The notes beneath the pieces are model-generated. The model ran no database searches. It was not told the DNA's origin and worked only from the letters and a program-made list of their open reading frames with translations. A DNA stretch of 39,490 nucleotides from a virus. Positions 30,877-36,996 of this stretch are shown piece by piece. A program made the translations under genes and the position numbers. Where the stretch lies: positions 1-39,490 of the IMG/VR virus record IMGVR_UViG_3300042460_002238, one strand, 5' to 3'. Positions within the stretch are counted from its first letter, which is position 1. Every line of letters begins with the position of its first letter.

Positions 30877-31657
30877 TTGCACCCACCCCCGCGCGATAGT
30901 CCTTCGGGCCGGCGGGCACCATGCCGCCGGTCTTTGCGCCGTTTACGCCATCCTTCGGCGCATACACGTCCTGCCAGTTGTTCCGCGTGGATTTCTCCAA
31001 AATCGCCTTCACGTCGTGGCCGGCATCCCTGAACTTCTCCAACTCCATGACCACCAGTTCGCGGGCACGATCGGTCATGGGCTTTTTTATCTTCAGCCGC
31101 ATTTCCTCGAAATGCCCCCAAGTGGTCGCATCGATCCAACTGGGCAGCACCCAAGGCGCGGCAGCGCCCTTCTTATCTTTCTTCTGGTTACTGGTTACTG
31201 GCTTATGGCTAGGGTTATTTCCAGAAACCACATTGGTTTCGCATTTGGAACCGTCTTGGTTTTCAATGGAAACCGTTTGGGTTTCTGGAAATAACCCGGA
31301 CGGTTCTGGTCCGCGTGGAACATTCCGGCTGAAGTTGGGCGGGCGACCCCCGAGCTTTCCGACCTGGCGGTTCTTCTCGGCTTTGGCGGCATAAGCGCTG
31401 ACTTCCTCGTCACAGCGCTTCTGGCCATATCCTTCCGGGCCTAAGACGAAGTATTCGCCCAGGACAAAGGCGACTGCGGCCCGCTCGTCCTTGGAGTTGG
31501 CGCGCGCCAACTTGCAGCAGACCGACACATCGGCCGGCAGCGGCTTCTCGCGGCTGTAGTACTGGTCAATGAGGCGGCTGTAGATGCCCTCTTCCAGTGC
31601 CGACAAGTGGGCCGTGTCGCGAATCCAGTCTCCGATATGGCGCTTGTAGTGATTCAC
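30863..31657 (-). CDS. replication initiator-like protein, DUF1376 N-terminus
   Basis: Protein of 264 aa from GTG at 31657 (NHYKRHIGDWIRDTAHLSALEEGIYSRLIDQYY), the usual DUF1376 beginning; a GTG at 31675 is an alternative, and both lack a strong ribosome site. The N-terminal domain (1-100) has GYGQKRCDEEVSAYAAKAEKNR, a helix carrying basic residues. A low-complexity linker (about 105-160, SerAsnGlnLys-rich) coincides with a repeat-rich, AT-rich DNA island. The C-terminal domain (ATTWGHFEEMRLKIKKPMTDRARELV, NNWQDVYAPK) resembles phage DnaT/O-type ends. By position next to a DnaC-like gene it takes the role of lambda O. Confidence 0.83.
   Translation of the reverse strand: MNHYKRHIGDWIRDTAHLSALEEGIYSRLIDQYYSREKPLPADVSVCCKLARANSKDERAAVAFVLGEYFVLGPEGYGQKRCDEEVSAYAAKAEKNRQVGKLGGRPPNFSRNVPRGPEPSGLFPETQTVSIENQDGSKCETNVVSGNNPSHKPVTSNQKKDKKGAAAPWVLPSWIDATTWGHFEEMRLKIKKPMTDRARELVVMELEKFRDAGHDVKAILEKSTRNNWQDVYAPKDGVNGAKTGGMVPAGPKDYRAGVGANGKF
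31184..31298. other. candidate replication origin (repeats in an AT-rich island within the initiator gene)
   Basis: Within a GC-rich genome this stretch is A/T-rich and repetitive. It has CTGGTTA at 31184 and 31191 plus CTGGCTTA at 31198; a perfect 18-bp inverted repeat at 31212-31229 and 31280-31297 (GGGTTATTTCCAGAAACC on the left); and three direct units starting TTGG at 31233, 31256 and 31277, each framed GGTTT ... AACC and spaced 23 and 21 bases. Lambda carries its origin iterons in the same place, inside the O gene. Confidence 0.62.
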
Positions 31658-31662
31658 AGCGA

Positions 31663-31872
31663 CTAGATGCCCCACACCGAGCGAATCGACACGCGCTCCT
31701 GCAGCGCCTGGACTTCGAGCCCATCGAGCTTAAGGGCGGCATCCACGCGCAGGCGACGGACACGGTGCGTGTCGATGCCCGCTGCCTCCAACTCGAACTC
31801 GAGGTCGCCGAGCATCTCGCAACGGGCGCGCAGCAGATCCATTCGGATGGTTCGCCAGAGCTTCTTGAGCAT
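31663..31872 (-). CDS. small hypothetical protein before the replication gene
   Basis: Protein of 69 aa with an AGGAGG ribosome site at ideal distance from the ATG. Helical, basic N-terminus (MLKKLWRTIRMDLLRARCEML), then acidic LEFELEAAGIDTHRVRRLRVDAALKLDGLEVQALQERV. The family is not recognised. It sits between the CII-like regulator and the replication initiator. Confidence 0.65.
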   Translation of the reverse strand: MLKKLWRTIRMDLLRARCEMLGDLEFELEAAGIDTHRVRRLRVDAALKLDGLEVQALQERVSIRSVWGI

Positions 31873-31880
31873 GTGTCCTC

Positions 31881-32288
31881 CTAGGCCGCGCGCGTCTCGC
31901 GCAGGAAGTTCTTGATCGTCTGCAGCTCGGCTTCGGCGCGCTCGCGGGCTTCCCGCTCCTGGCGCAGATCGCGCTGCAGTTCGGTTTCTCGCTGGCGCAG
32001 GGACGCCGGGTCATAGCCGCGGCTGTACAGCAGCCACAGCAGCGGCAGCTCGTTGCCGCAGGCGTCCATCAGCCGGTCGAGGAACTCGCCCTTGATGCCA
32101 GCCTCACCCTGCTTGATCCGCGCCCAGGTGGGAGCGTCGATCCCGGTGTCGATCGCCACAGTCTTGTCGATAGAGCCGACCAGTTCCGCGCACTTGGCGA
32201 TGGCTTGGGGCAGACTGCGGATGGTCGGCAGCACCGCCAGATCGATGGCGATGCGCGGGCGACGGACCCGGAGATCCAGTTCAGACAT
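31881..32288 (-). CDS. phage regulator, HTH with coiled-coil tail (CII-like position)
   Basis: Protein of 135 aa from ATG at 32288, preceded by GGAG. Residues about 20-75 hold a helix-turn-helix-like region (IDKTVAIDTGIDAPTWARIKQGEAGIKGEFLDRLMDACGNE), and the last 45 residues form a charged coiled coil (RQRETELQRDLRQEREARERAEAEL) suited to dimerisation. It is in the place of lambda cII, downstream of the Cro-like gene and before the replication genes, so a lysis-lysogeny activator role is possible. No direct similarity to CII is claimed. Confidence 0.68.
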   Translation of the reverse strand: MSELDLRVRRPRIAIDLAVLPTIRSLPQAIAKCAELVGSIDKTVAIDTGIDAPTWARIKQGEAGIKGEFLDRLMDACGNELPLLWLLYSRGYDPASLRQRETELQRDLRQEREARERAEAELQTIKNFLRETRAA

Positions 32289-32522
32289 GAAAGGCTCCAC
32301 AAGGGAATTGCGTGGCGTTGTAAGTCGCGTTCCGGCCAAAATTTTTGGGCCATGAACGATGAAGCGAAGAAAACGGAGCCTGATTGCCCAAGCTCAAGGT
32401 GCGAGGCCGGCGGGTGCCGGCTGCGGAGGAGATGTGCCCGGGTGCCTCTGTCCGCGCCGGGCGCGCGGTTGGGGTTGCTGCCGGGGAGAACGGCAGCGCG
32501 TGCAGAGGCTCACGCTGGGGGA

Positions 32523-33155
32523 TCATGCGGCGCTCCGCTGATGCCAGCCGCGGCCGCTCGCCTTTTCCTGGGAGCGGCGGAGCGAGTGATAGGAAGCGCA
32601 TTCCACGACTTCGACGTTGCCGACTTGGAACGGCAGCGAAAGGTTCTTTCTGGCAAGGAAGTAGTGCCCCGCCCCCTTGCCGCGCTGGTCCCATTTACCC
32701 GACGACTGCCAGACCTCCCACCATTCAGCGAAGGTCAGTTCCCAAGCCACACGGCAATGCTTGGCCTGATTGCGCTGGGAGCGATAGGCCGTTGCGGCAT
32801 CGGTGCCGCAAGGCGACTGAATCTTGCGGGCCGCGTCGTACTCCTCGCGGTTCATGCCGGTTCGGGCAAAGCACCGGCGGTTCAGCCCAGCGGAGTACTC
32901 GGCGGCCTTGGCCCTTTGATGGGCTTGGACCACCTTGCCCCGGCCGTTTTCGTAGGAGATGCCCTTCAACTTGAGGATTTGGCGGACCCGCTCGCGGGTA
33001 ATGCCATGCACATCGCCGATTTCCTGCAGGGTCTTGCCGCCGCGATAGGCGGCGGCCATCGCATCAGCGCGCACGTCAGCAGAAAGCTTCTGCGCCTGCA
33101 TCTGGATAGCGAGGGCTTCCAATGAGCCGCCGCAATGCGGGCAGGACTTGTGCAT
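32523..33155 (-). CDS. HTH protein with phage DNA-binding-like C-terminal domain
   Basis: Protein of 210 aa from ATG at 33155 (TGATG overlap with the Cro-like stop). Begins with CPHC, followed by a clear helix-turn-helix of the sigma-region-4/MarR-type layout (YRGGKTLQEIGDVHGITRERVRQILKLKG, about 38-66). The C-terminal half has WELTFAEWWEVWQSSGKWDQRGKGAGHYFLARKN, a pattern seen in phage proteins related to AP2/HNH-type endonucleases without an obvious catalytic motif. Probably DNA binding, perhaps a regulator or homing-type relic. It is followed by about 230 bases with no convincing gene. Confidence 0.7.
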   Translation of the reverse strand: MHKSCPHCGGSLEALAIQMQAQKLSADVRADAMAAAYRGGKTLQEIGDVHGITRERVRQILKLKGISYENGRGKVVQAHQRAKAAEYSAGLNRRCFARTGMNREEYDAARKIQSPCGTDAATAYRSQRNQAKHCRVAWELTFAEWWEVWQSSGKWDQRGKGAGHYFLARKNLSLPFQVGNVEVVECASYHSLRRSQEKASGRGWHQRSAA

Positions 33156-33412
33156 CACGCCGCCGCCTTGGCCTGGGGGGCGTTGGCGGCTACGGGAGCG
33201 GTGCCGAACATATCCGGCCGCATCTCGTACTTACTGACCTTGCCGCCAGTCGCCTCGTGAATCAGGACCGCAGCTTCGGGTGTCAGGGTGACCATCTTCA
33301 GCCACTTCCAGACGTGACCCTGGCGAACCTTCCCGCCGCAGCGGCGGGCGAGTTCGGATTGGGAGTTGCCGCACAGGCGGATAGCCTTTTGGACGTGCCG
33401 GTTCTGCTTCAT
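33155..33412 (-). CDS. Cro-like repressor, YdaS/Cro family
   Basis: Protein of 85 aa from ATG at 33412. KAIRLCGNSQSELARRCGGKVRQGHVWKWLK (about 7-37) is a YdaS/Cro-type helix-turn-helix, followed by TPEAAVLIHEATGGKVSKYEMRPDMF, the usual YdaS C-terminal part. It diverges from the CI-like gene and is the first gene of the leftward early transcript. The predicted PR -10 hexamer ends just 7 bases before the ATG, so its transcript could have almost no leader. In this position it should compete with the repressor for the three operators and favour lytic growth. Confidence 0.87.
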   Translation of the reverse strand: MKQNRHVQKAIRLCGNSQSELARRCGGKVRQGHVWKWLKMVTLTPEAAVLIHEATGGKVSKYEMRPDMFGTAPVAANAPQAKAAA

Positions 33413-33419
33413 GCCGCCC

Positions 33420-33448
33420 AGACTACTACTGTGGTAGTGGTCAGTCAA
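33420..33448 (-). promoter_or_regulatory. PR promoter of the leftward early operon
   Basis: On the minus strand: -35 TTGACT (33448-33443), 17-base spacer, -10 TAGTCT (33425-33420). The operator at 33422-33438 fills the spacer and overlaps the -10, its centre 13 bases past the last base of the -35, the same as at PL and PRM. Confidence 0.78.
33422..33438. promoter_or_regulatory. operator OR-a
   Basis: ACTACTACTGTGGTAGT, centre 33430; one base different from the perfect palindrome at 35904-35920. It lies in the PR spacer. Confidence 0.82.
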
Positions 33449-33464
33449 CTACCACGGTTGTTTG
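33448..33464. promoter_or_regulatory. operator OR-b, degenerate middle site
   Basis: ACTACCACGGTTGTTTG, centre 33456, 26 bases from OR-a and 24 from OR-c. The left half is a near match and the right half is poor (12 of 17 match the palindrome at 35930). It lies about 41 bases upstream of the predicted PRM start, the place of the activating OR2 in lambda. Confidence 0.6.
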
Positions 33465-33490
33465 AATGACTACAACCACAGTTGTAGTTT
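33462..33490 (+). promoter_or_regulatory. PRM promoter of the repressor gene
   Basis: -35 TTGAAT (33462-33467), 17-base spacer, -10 TAGTTT (33485-33490). The -10 ends 7 bases before the repressor ATG at 33498, which predicts a transcript starting at or next to the start codon. Confidence 0.7.
33472..33488. promoter_or_regulatory. operator OR-c
   Basis: ACAACCACAGTTGTAGT, centre 33480, inside a longer palindrome ACTACAACCACAGTTGTAGT (33469-33488) with 8-bp arms. It overlaps the PRM spacer and -10, so binding there should turn off repressor synthesis, as at lambda OR3. Confidence 0.78.
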
Positions 33491-33497
33491 TCGATAA

Positions 33498-34169
33498 ATG
33501 GAAACGCTAGGACAACGACTTAAGACGCTCCGGGGGCCTGATTCGCAGGCCGCTGCTGCCAAGCGTAGCGGCATCTCCCAACAGCAGTGGTCGAAGCTTG
33601 AGCGCGATCTGATCGACGCCGACGACAGCTCTGTCCTTGGCCGCATCGCCGATGCCTACGGCGTTACCACCGACGAGCTGCGCGGATCTCGACCTCTGAA
33701 GCCCAGAACCCCCGAGACCGTCCGTGTTGGGCAAGGCGATCACGACTCTCCTCTGGTGTATGTCACGAAGGTGACCGGCGCCCACCTTTCCGCCGGGAGC
33801 GGAGAAGTCCTCTGGGACATGGACGAACTACAGAACTCTCACGCCTTCCAGGCCGATTACATGCGGGAAAAGGGCTTGCGGCCCGAGCGGTGCAAAATTT
33901 GGACGGTCCGCGGCGACAGCATGGAACCGCGGTACCGCAGCGGGGGCGTGGTGCTGATCGACATGTCCGACCGCGCACCGGTACATAGCAAGGTCTTCGC
34001 CCTGGTTGGAGAAGATGGCCTGCGCATCAAGCAACTCCGCCGCGGGATCGCAGGTTGGGAGATGCACAGCTACAACCCGGATCAGAATAAGTATCCGCCC
34101 GAGCCAATCGTAGGTGAAAACTACGCGATCATAGGGCGCGTGCGGTGGTATGCAGGGGACGAGGACTAG
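33498..34169 (+). CDS. CI-type repressor, HTH plus S24 (LexA-like) self-cleaving domain
   Basis: Protein of 223 aa. Residues about 4-60 form an HTH_3/Xre domain (LGQRLKTLRG, AAAKRSGISQQQWSKLERDL, LGRIADAYGVTTDEL). The C-terminal half is a peptidase S24 domain: cleavage site Ala99-Gly100 in HLSAGSG, nucleophile Ser141 in RGDSMEP, and general base Lys178 in LRIKQL. RecA-stimulated cleavage would inactivate it on DNA damage and induce the prophage. No Shine-Dalgarno precedes the ATG; the PRM -10 lies 7 bases upstream, which predicts a leaderless mRNA, as for lambda cI from PRM. It is followed by two envelope genes on the same strand. Confidence 0.93.
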   Translation: METLGQRLKTLRGPDSQAAAAKRSGISQQQWSKLERDLIDADDSSVLGRIADAYGVTTDELRGSRPLKPRTPETVRVGQGDHDSPLVYVTKVTGAHLSAGSGEVLWDMDELQNSHAFQADYMREKGLRPERCKIWTVRGDSMEPRYRSGGVVLIDMSDRAPVHSKVFALVGEDGLRIKQLRRGIAGWEMHSYNPDQNKYPPEPIVGENYAIIGRVRWYAGDED

Positions 34170-34177
34170 GAACGACC

Positions 34178-34597
34178 ATGCGTCATTTTTCGATCATCTT
34201 GGCTATTGCCGCGGTTTCAGTAAGCGGGTGTGCAACCTCTCCTGTCTCCTCCAGCAGCGCTCCCGATGTACCGCCGCAACGAATCATCAATTCCAGCCTG
34301 ACAACGCCATTTCAAGGCGCCGCACTACTCGTGGTCACCCGAGATAGAGGACTCATGGGCTCTGCCTGCAATTCTAGAGTGTTCATCGACGGCCAGCCTA
34401 TCGCCGACCTGGCGCCAGGCGAACGTGTCGTGGCATATGTTCTGGAAGGTGAGCACGTAGTAGGAGCGACCGCGACGGGCATTTGCGGTGGCGGTACAGC
34501 CGAGACCGGAGCGGCAGTGAAGGCAGGCCAGTCTAAGGCATACCGCATCAGCTCTGGTCAGGGCGGCGACTACGCTATCAGCGCGACAGCGTTCTAG
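34178..34597 (+). CDS. lipoprotein, probable lysogenic-conversion gene
   Basis: Protein of 139 aa from ATG at 34178 (AGGA upstream). Residues 1-18 are a lipoprotein signal with lipobox VSGC (Cys18); Ala follows, not Asp, so outer membrane sorting is expected. The mature part is Ser/Pro-rich (20-45), then a beta-rich domain with VFIDGQPIADLAPGERVVAYVLEGEHVVGA, a PEGA/DUF2846-like layout, and G-rich end. It starts 8 bases after the repressor stop and should be co-transcribed with it in the lysogen, the place held by rexAB in lambda. A role in surface change or exclusion of other phages is an inference. Confidence 0.8.
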   Translation: MRHFSIILAIAAVSVSGCATSPVSSSSAPDVPPQRIINSSLTTPFQGAALLVVTRDRGLMGSACNSRVFIDGQPIADLAPGERVVAYVLEGEHVVGATATGICGGGTAETGAAVKAGQSKAYRISSGQGGDYAISATAF

Positions 34598-34606
34598 GAG
34601 ACACAT

Positions 34607-34831
34607 ATGGCTGGGATGCTGCAGATTATCACATGGATTCTCTGTTTCTATCTTGTATTGAAGGGTGTCGAAATTCTTCAGATTTCTCTCGCAAGTAGTA
34701 GAGAAAATAGAGCCAGCATGATCATTTGGGCAGTTGTTGTATTAGCTATCTGCATTGTTGCCGCTGGGGGATTTATCGCTATGCAAGACCAGCAGGCGTC
34801 TAGCCTGTCGCAGAACTTCAGGAATCAGTAA
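34607..34831 (+). CDS. small two-span membrane protein
   Basis: Protein of 74 aa with two membrane helices (about 5-25 and 38-58) separated by a short polar loop (SSRENRAS). Codon use is clearly more A/T-rich than in nearby genes, a sign of recent acquisition. GGAGAC lies upstream of the ATG. It is co-directional with cI and the lipoprotein and is followed by a strong bidirectional terminator. No family recognised. Confidence 0.7.
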   Translation: MAGMLQIITWILCFYLVLKGVEILQISLASSRENRASMIIWAVVVLAICIVAAGGFIAMQDQQASSLSQNFRNQ

Positions 34832-34858
34832 AGGCTGGGGTTCAAGCCTGTGCCGCAA

Positions 34859-34890
34859 AAAAGAAACCCGCCTTTCGGCGGGTTTCTTTT
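34859..34890. terminator. bidirectional rho-independent terminator
   Basis: 14-bp perfect stem AAAAGAAACCCGCC / GGCGGGTTTCTTTT around TTTC, with T-runs at both ends. It ends the rightward cI-lipoprotein-membrane transcript and the leftward one of the secreted-protein and barrel genes. Confidence 0.9.
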
Positions 34891-35131
34891 AGCGCTGACC
34901 GTAGGGGTTATAAAGCGGATTGCTCTTGTTGTATGCCGGCGGATTGCTGAACTCATCGCGCTGACTTCCACCATTGGATTATGAGCCATAGTTGTTGTAG
35001 CGGTACTGGTCGGGCTCGCTCTTCATGTGGCCCTGGACGTAGGTGCCATCCTTCCGATAGTAGCCCTGCTGGTAATCAGCCAGAGCTGTAGCGCTCGATA
35101 GCATCAAAACAGAAGCAATCAACAGTTTCAT
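34889..35131 (-). pseudogene. secreted small protein interrupted by an in-frame stop (34979..35131 still open, 50 aa)
   Basis: From the ATG at 35131 a 19-residue signal peptide (MKLLIASVLMLSSATALA) is followed by DYQQGYYRKDGTYVQGHMKSEPDQYRYNNYGS and then TAA at 34981-34979. The same frame continues for 29 codons: SNGGSQRDEFSNPPAYNKSNP, then LYNPYGQR, to a second TAA at 34891-34889, just before the terminator. Composition (Asn, Tyr, Gly, Ser, Gln) is the same on both sides and the length of the restored protein (80 aa) suits this family of small secreted proteins, which repeat G-x-Y-x-RKDGTYV and NNY. TAA could come from CAA (Gln) by one change. Alternatively the 50-aa form is the functional product. 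Confidence 0.72.
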
Positions 35132-35171
35132 ACCCCTCTCCCCATGTGTGCGACTACGGTCGCGGTTGCAT

Positions 35172-35801
35172 CTAGAAGACGAAGCGGGCACCGCCCCTGA
35201 TATCGCTGTAGGTCTCTTCAATCTTCAGGTTGTCGGTCTCCACTTCGGTGCGGCGATATTCGAGGAAGAGCCCAACTGGCTCCAGCTGGTACGCTGCGCC
35301 CGCGCGCGCCTCCCAGCCGTCCGTCTCATCAGTCTTGAGGTAGCCCGCCTCAACATAGCCATAGAACTTGCCTGACCCCGCCGCGACACCAAGGTGGATG
35401 CCGTAGCCGTCCTCATCATCGGCAGCCGTCAATCCGCCTGCGGAGATCTCGCCGTCAAAGCTGAGATACTCGACGCGGCCCCATGCAGCTATCCCAGGCT
35501 GATCAACGAAGCGATATCCGAGGCCTGCCCGCCACTGATCCACCTCCGCCTCAACGTCAACTCCGCCGACAGTGCCATCTGGCTCTGAGTGCTGGTACTC
35601 AGCGGTGAAGAAAGGGCGAGACTTGCCGGCGACGATGCGGACTCCGTAACCAGGCCCAGTCAAATCATCGCCTACCCCATCCACAGTGAACTTCAGGTGG
35701 GAATACAGCAGGTCAATTGTGTTGTGCGCGAACTGATCGGCTTCGGCCAAAGCGACCGGTGATGCGAGTGCAAGGCACAGCGGAAGAGCAAATTGTTTCA
35801 T
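35172..35801 (-). CDS. outer membrane beta-barrel protein (OmpX/Ail-like size)
   Basis: Protein of 209 aa with a signal peptide cut after ALA at about residue 19, then alternating amphipathic strands (TIDLLYSHLKFTVDGV, GYGVRIVAGKSRPFFTAEYQHS, VDQWRAGLGYRFV, AWGRVEYLSFDGEIS, GYGIHLGVAAGSGKFYGYVEAGYLK, AGAAYQLEPVGLFLEYRRTE) and an aromatic C-terminus GGARFVF, the BAM recognition signal. Eight to ten strands fit the length. Phage-encoded Lom/Ail-type barrels alter the host surface and appear in lambdoid prophages. AGGGGAA precedes the ATG. It is leftward, before the secreted-protein gene. Confidence 0.85.
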   Translation of the reverse strand: MKQFALPLCLALASPVALAEADQFAHNTIDLLYSHLKFTVDGVGDDLTGPGYGVRIVAGKSRPFFTAEYQHSEPDGTVGGVDVEAEVDQWRAGLGYRFVDQPGIAAWGRVEYLSFDGEISAGGLTAADDEDGYGIHLGVAAGSGKFYGYVEAGYLKTDETDGWEARAGAAYQLEPVGLFLEYRRTEVETDNLKIEETYSDIRGGARFVF

Positions 35802-35851
35802 GTATTTCCCCTACGTTGCCGGCATGTTGCCCTAACTCTAAAAACTAGAAA

Positions 35852-35871
35852 ACCTGATTGGCGCGTCAGGT
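35852..35871. promoter_or_regulatory. inverted repeat upstream of the outer membrane protein gene
   Basis: ACCTGA-N8-TCAGGT, a 6-bp perfect inverted repeat 50 bases upstream of the barrel gene start. The ACCTGA...GCGTCAGGT elements resemble those of the repeat at 1996-2017, with a spacer two bases longer. It is a possible operator; no protein can be named. Confidence 0.35.
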
Positions 35872-35903
35872 CGAGCCACTACCGTTCGTCGGCTCAGGGT
35901 TTG

Positions 35904-35920
35904 ACTACTACTGTAGTAGT
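35904..35920. promoter_or_regulatory. operator OL-a, perfect palindrome
   Basis: ACTACTACTGTAGTAGT: arms ACTACTAC and GTAGTAGT around a central T, centre 35912. It lies 8 bases upstream of the PL -35, the same offset as OR-b from the PR -35. Confidence 0.88.
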
Positions 35921-35948
35921 TGACATGCCACTACTACGGTAGTAGTTT
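35920..35948 (+). promoter_or_regulatory. PL promoter of the rightward early operon
   Basis: -35 TTGACA (35920-35925, consensus), 17-base spacer, -10 TAGTTT (35943-35948). The first gene starts at 35993. The operator at 35930-35946 fills the spacer. Confidence 0.85.
35930..35946. promoter_or_regulatory. operator OL-b, perfect palindrome
   Basis: ACTACTACGGTAGTAGT: arms identical to OL-a around a central G, centre 35938, 26 bases from OL-a. It fills the spacer of PL and overlaps its -10. Confidence 0.88.
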
Positions 35949-35992
35949 ACTACCCATCACCACCGGGCCACGGCCCACCACAGGGGATCGGG

Positions 35993-36151
35993 ATGAACGA
36001 ACAGCAGAAGGCGCGGATCGAGACTTGGGCCCGCGAGTGCATCAACTCTCTGACCATGGCCAGCATCCGCAAGGACGGCGCCGCGCTCGCCCACTTGGAT
36101 GCCGCCAGCCGCGCCAGCGTTGAAGCCTTCCGCATCGCGCAGGGGGCCTGA
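35993..36151 (+). CDS. first gene of the PL operon, small hypothetical protein
   Basis: Protein of 52 aa, MNEQQKARIETWARECINSL in its N-terminal half. GGGGATCGGG precedes the ATG. Helical and charged, no motif recognised. As the first gene after PL it holds the position of small early proteins of lambdoid phages. Its stop and the next ATG are 3 bases apart. Confidence 0.68.
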   Translation: MNEQQKARIETWARECINSLTMASIRKDGAALAHLDAASRASVEAFRIAQGA

Positions 36152-36154
36152 GCT

Positions 36155-36313
36155 ATGTCCCAGGCCATCACCCCCGGCGCCCTCGTCCGCATCTCCTACG
36201 GCCCCCGTCGCGGCTACCGCGGCGAGGTCATCAAGATCGAAGGCCGACACATCACCGTCAGCACGGTGGGCGGCAACGTCACCCTCCTGGCTTCGCAGTT
36301 GGAGCTGGTGTGA
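36155..36313 (+). CDS. 52-aa SH3-like (KOW-type) small protein
   Basis: Short beta-rich protein: ITPGALVRISYGPRRGYRGEVIKIEGRHITVS and VTLLASQLELV. The G-x-x-V-x-x-x-x-G-x-x-x-G-x-x-G-x-V-x-x-I pattern is that of a KOW/SH3-like barrel, usual in RNA- or protein-binding modules. Its TGA overlaps the next ATG (TGATG). Function unknown. Confidence 0.66.
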   Translation: MSQAITPGALVRISYGPRRGYRGEVIKIEGRHITVSTVGGNVTLLASQLELV

Positions 36314-36741
36314 TGCCCGGCGCCGATCAATTCAACTACGAAGCGGCACTGGAACTGGTCCGCGATGACGTGTCCTTCGTGGACGCCATCACCGACATCG
36401 TTGACACCCTCTCCTACGCGACGATGACCGACGCGCAGATCGAGAAGGCGGCCGGCACCTACCAGGTCGAAATCCGCACCCAGCGCCTGCGGCAGAAGCG
36501 CGCCATCGCACAGCAGGCCTGCCAGGCGCTGCGCTCCATCCTCAGCGACTTCGGCGGCACCAACCTGAGCCCTCGGGAGGCTGCCATCGCCTCTGCCCTG
36601 CACTTCGAGACCCGTGCCTGGGTGGAATCCCGCGCCGAGGTCCTGTCGCGCCGCGACACACCCGAAGCTTGGGCGGAGCACCGCGCCGAACTGGCGGCGG
36701 ACATGAAGCGCGACGACGAGCTGATGCGGAGGGCCGCCTGA
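36313..36741 (+). CDS. hypothetical early protein, helical
   Basis: Protein of 142 aa from ATG at 36313 (TGATG overlap). Mostly helical: DQFNYEAALELVRDDVSFVDAITDIVDTLSYATMTDAQIEKAAGTYQVEIRTQRLRQKRAIAQQACQALRSIL in outline. No named family recognised. Its own stop overlaps the next start (TGATG). Confidence 0.65.
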   Translation: MPGADQFNYEAALELVRDDVSFVDAITDIVDTLSYATMTDAQIEKAAGTYQVEIRTQRLRQKRAIAQQACQALRSILSDFGGTNLSPREAAIASALHFETRAWVESRAEVLSRRDTPEAWAEHRAELAADMKRDDELMRRAA

Positions 36742-36995
36742 TGAGCGCCCGCGGCTACGTACTCGCCGTTCTGCTGGTGATCGCCATGATCTGCCTGCGC
36801 AACTGCGGCTTCGCCGTGCGCGTCACCTTCGTCACGGCACCAAGTGATCAGGCGAGCGCCCCGCTGACGCCCGCCTCCTCCACCTGCAGCCCGGAACCGC
36901 GAGACAAGGGGTCTCGTATGGACCGCAAGCAGATGACTCGCCTGATCACCGCGCGGCCGGGGATGACCTCGGCCGCGCCTCTCCGGATCGCCTGA
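36741..36995 (+). CDS. small membrane protein, early operon
   Basis: Protein of 84 aa. One N-terminal membrane helix (GYVLAVLLVIAMICL, about 4-19), then a Ser/Thr/Pro-rich stretch and a basic C-terminus with MDRKQMTRLITARPG. It begins at the overlap with the previous gene's stop. No family recognised. The C-terminal third could instead be read as a separate start at the internal ATG (MDRKQM). Confidence 0.58.
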   Translation: MSARGYVLAVLLVIAMICLRNCGFAVRVTFVTAPSDQASAPLTPASSTCSPEPRDKGSRMDRKQMTRLITARPGMTSAAPLRIA

Positions 36996-36996
36996 C

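Noticed and set aside
32331-32355. GGCCAAAA...TTTTTGGGCC imperfect inverted repeat as a terminator or operator
   Set aside because: Unequal arms and no T-tract after the stem on either strand.
32281-32526. 81-aa minus ORF with an ATGA overlap between the HTH gene and the CII-like gene
   Set aside because: Start context is good, but its Pro/Ala/Arg-rich sequence looks non-coding and it runs over the next gene's ribosome site. I left it out, though it is the best small-gene candidate in that 234-base gap.
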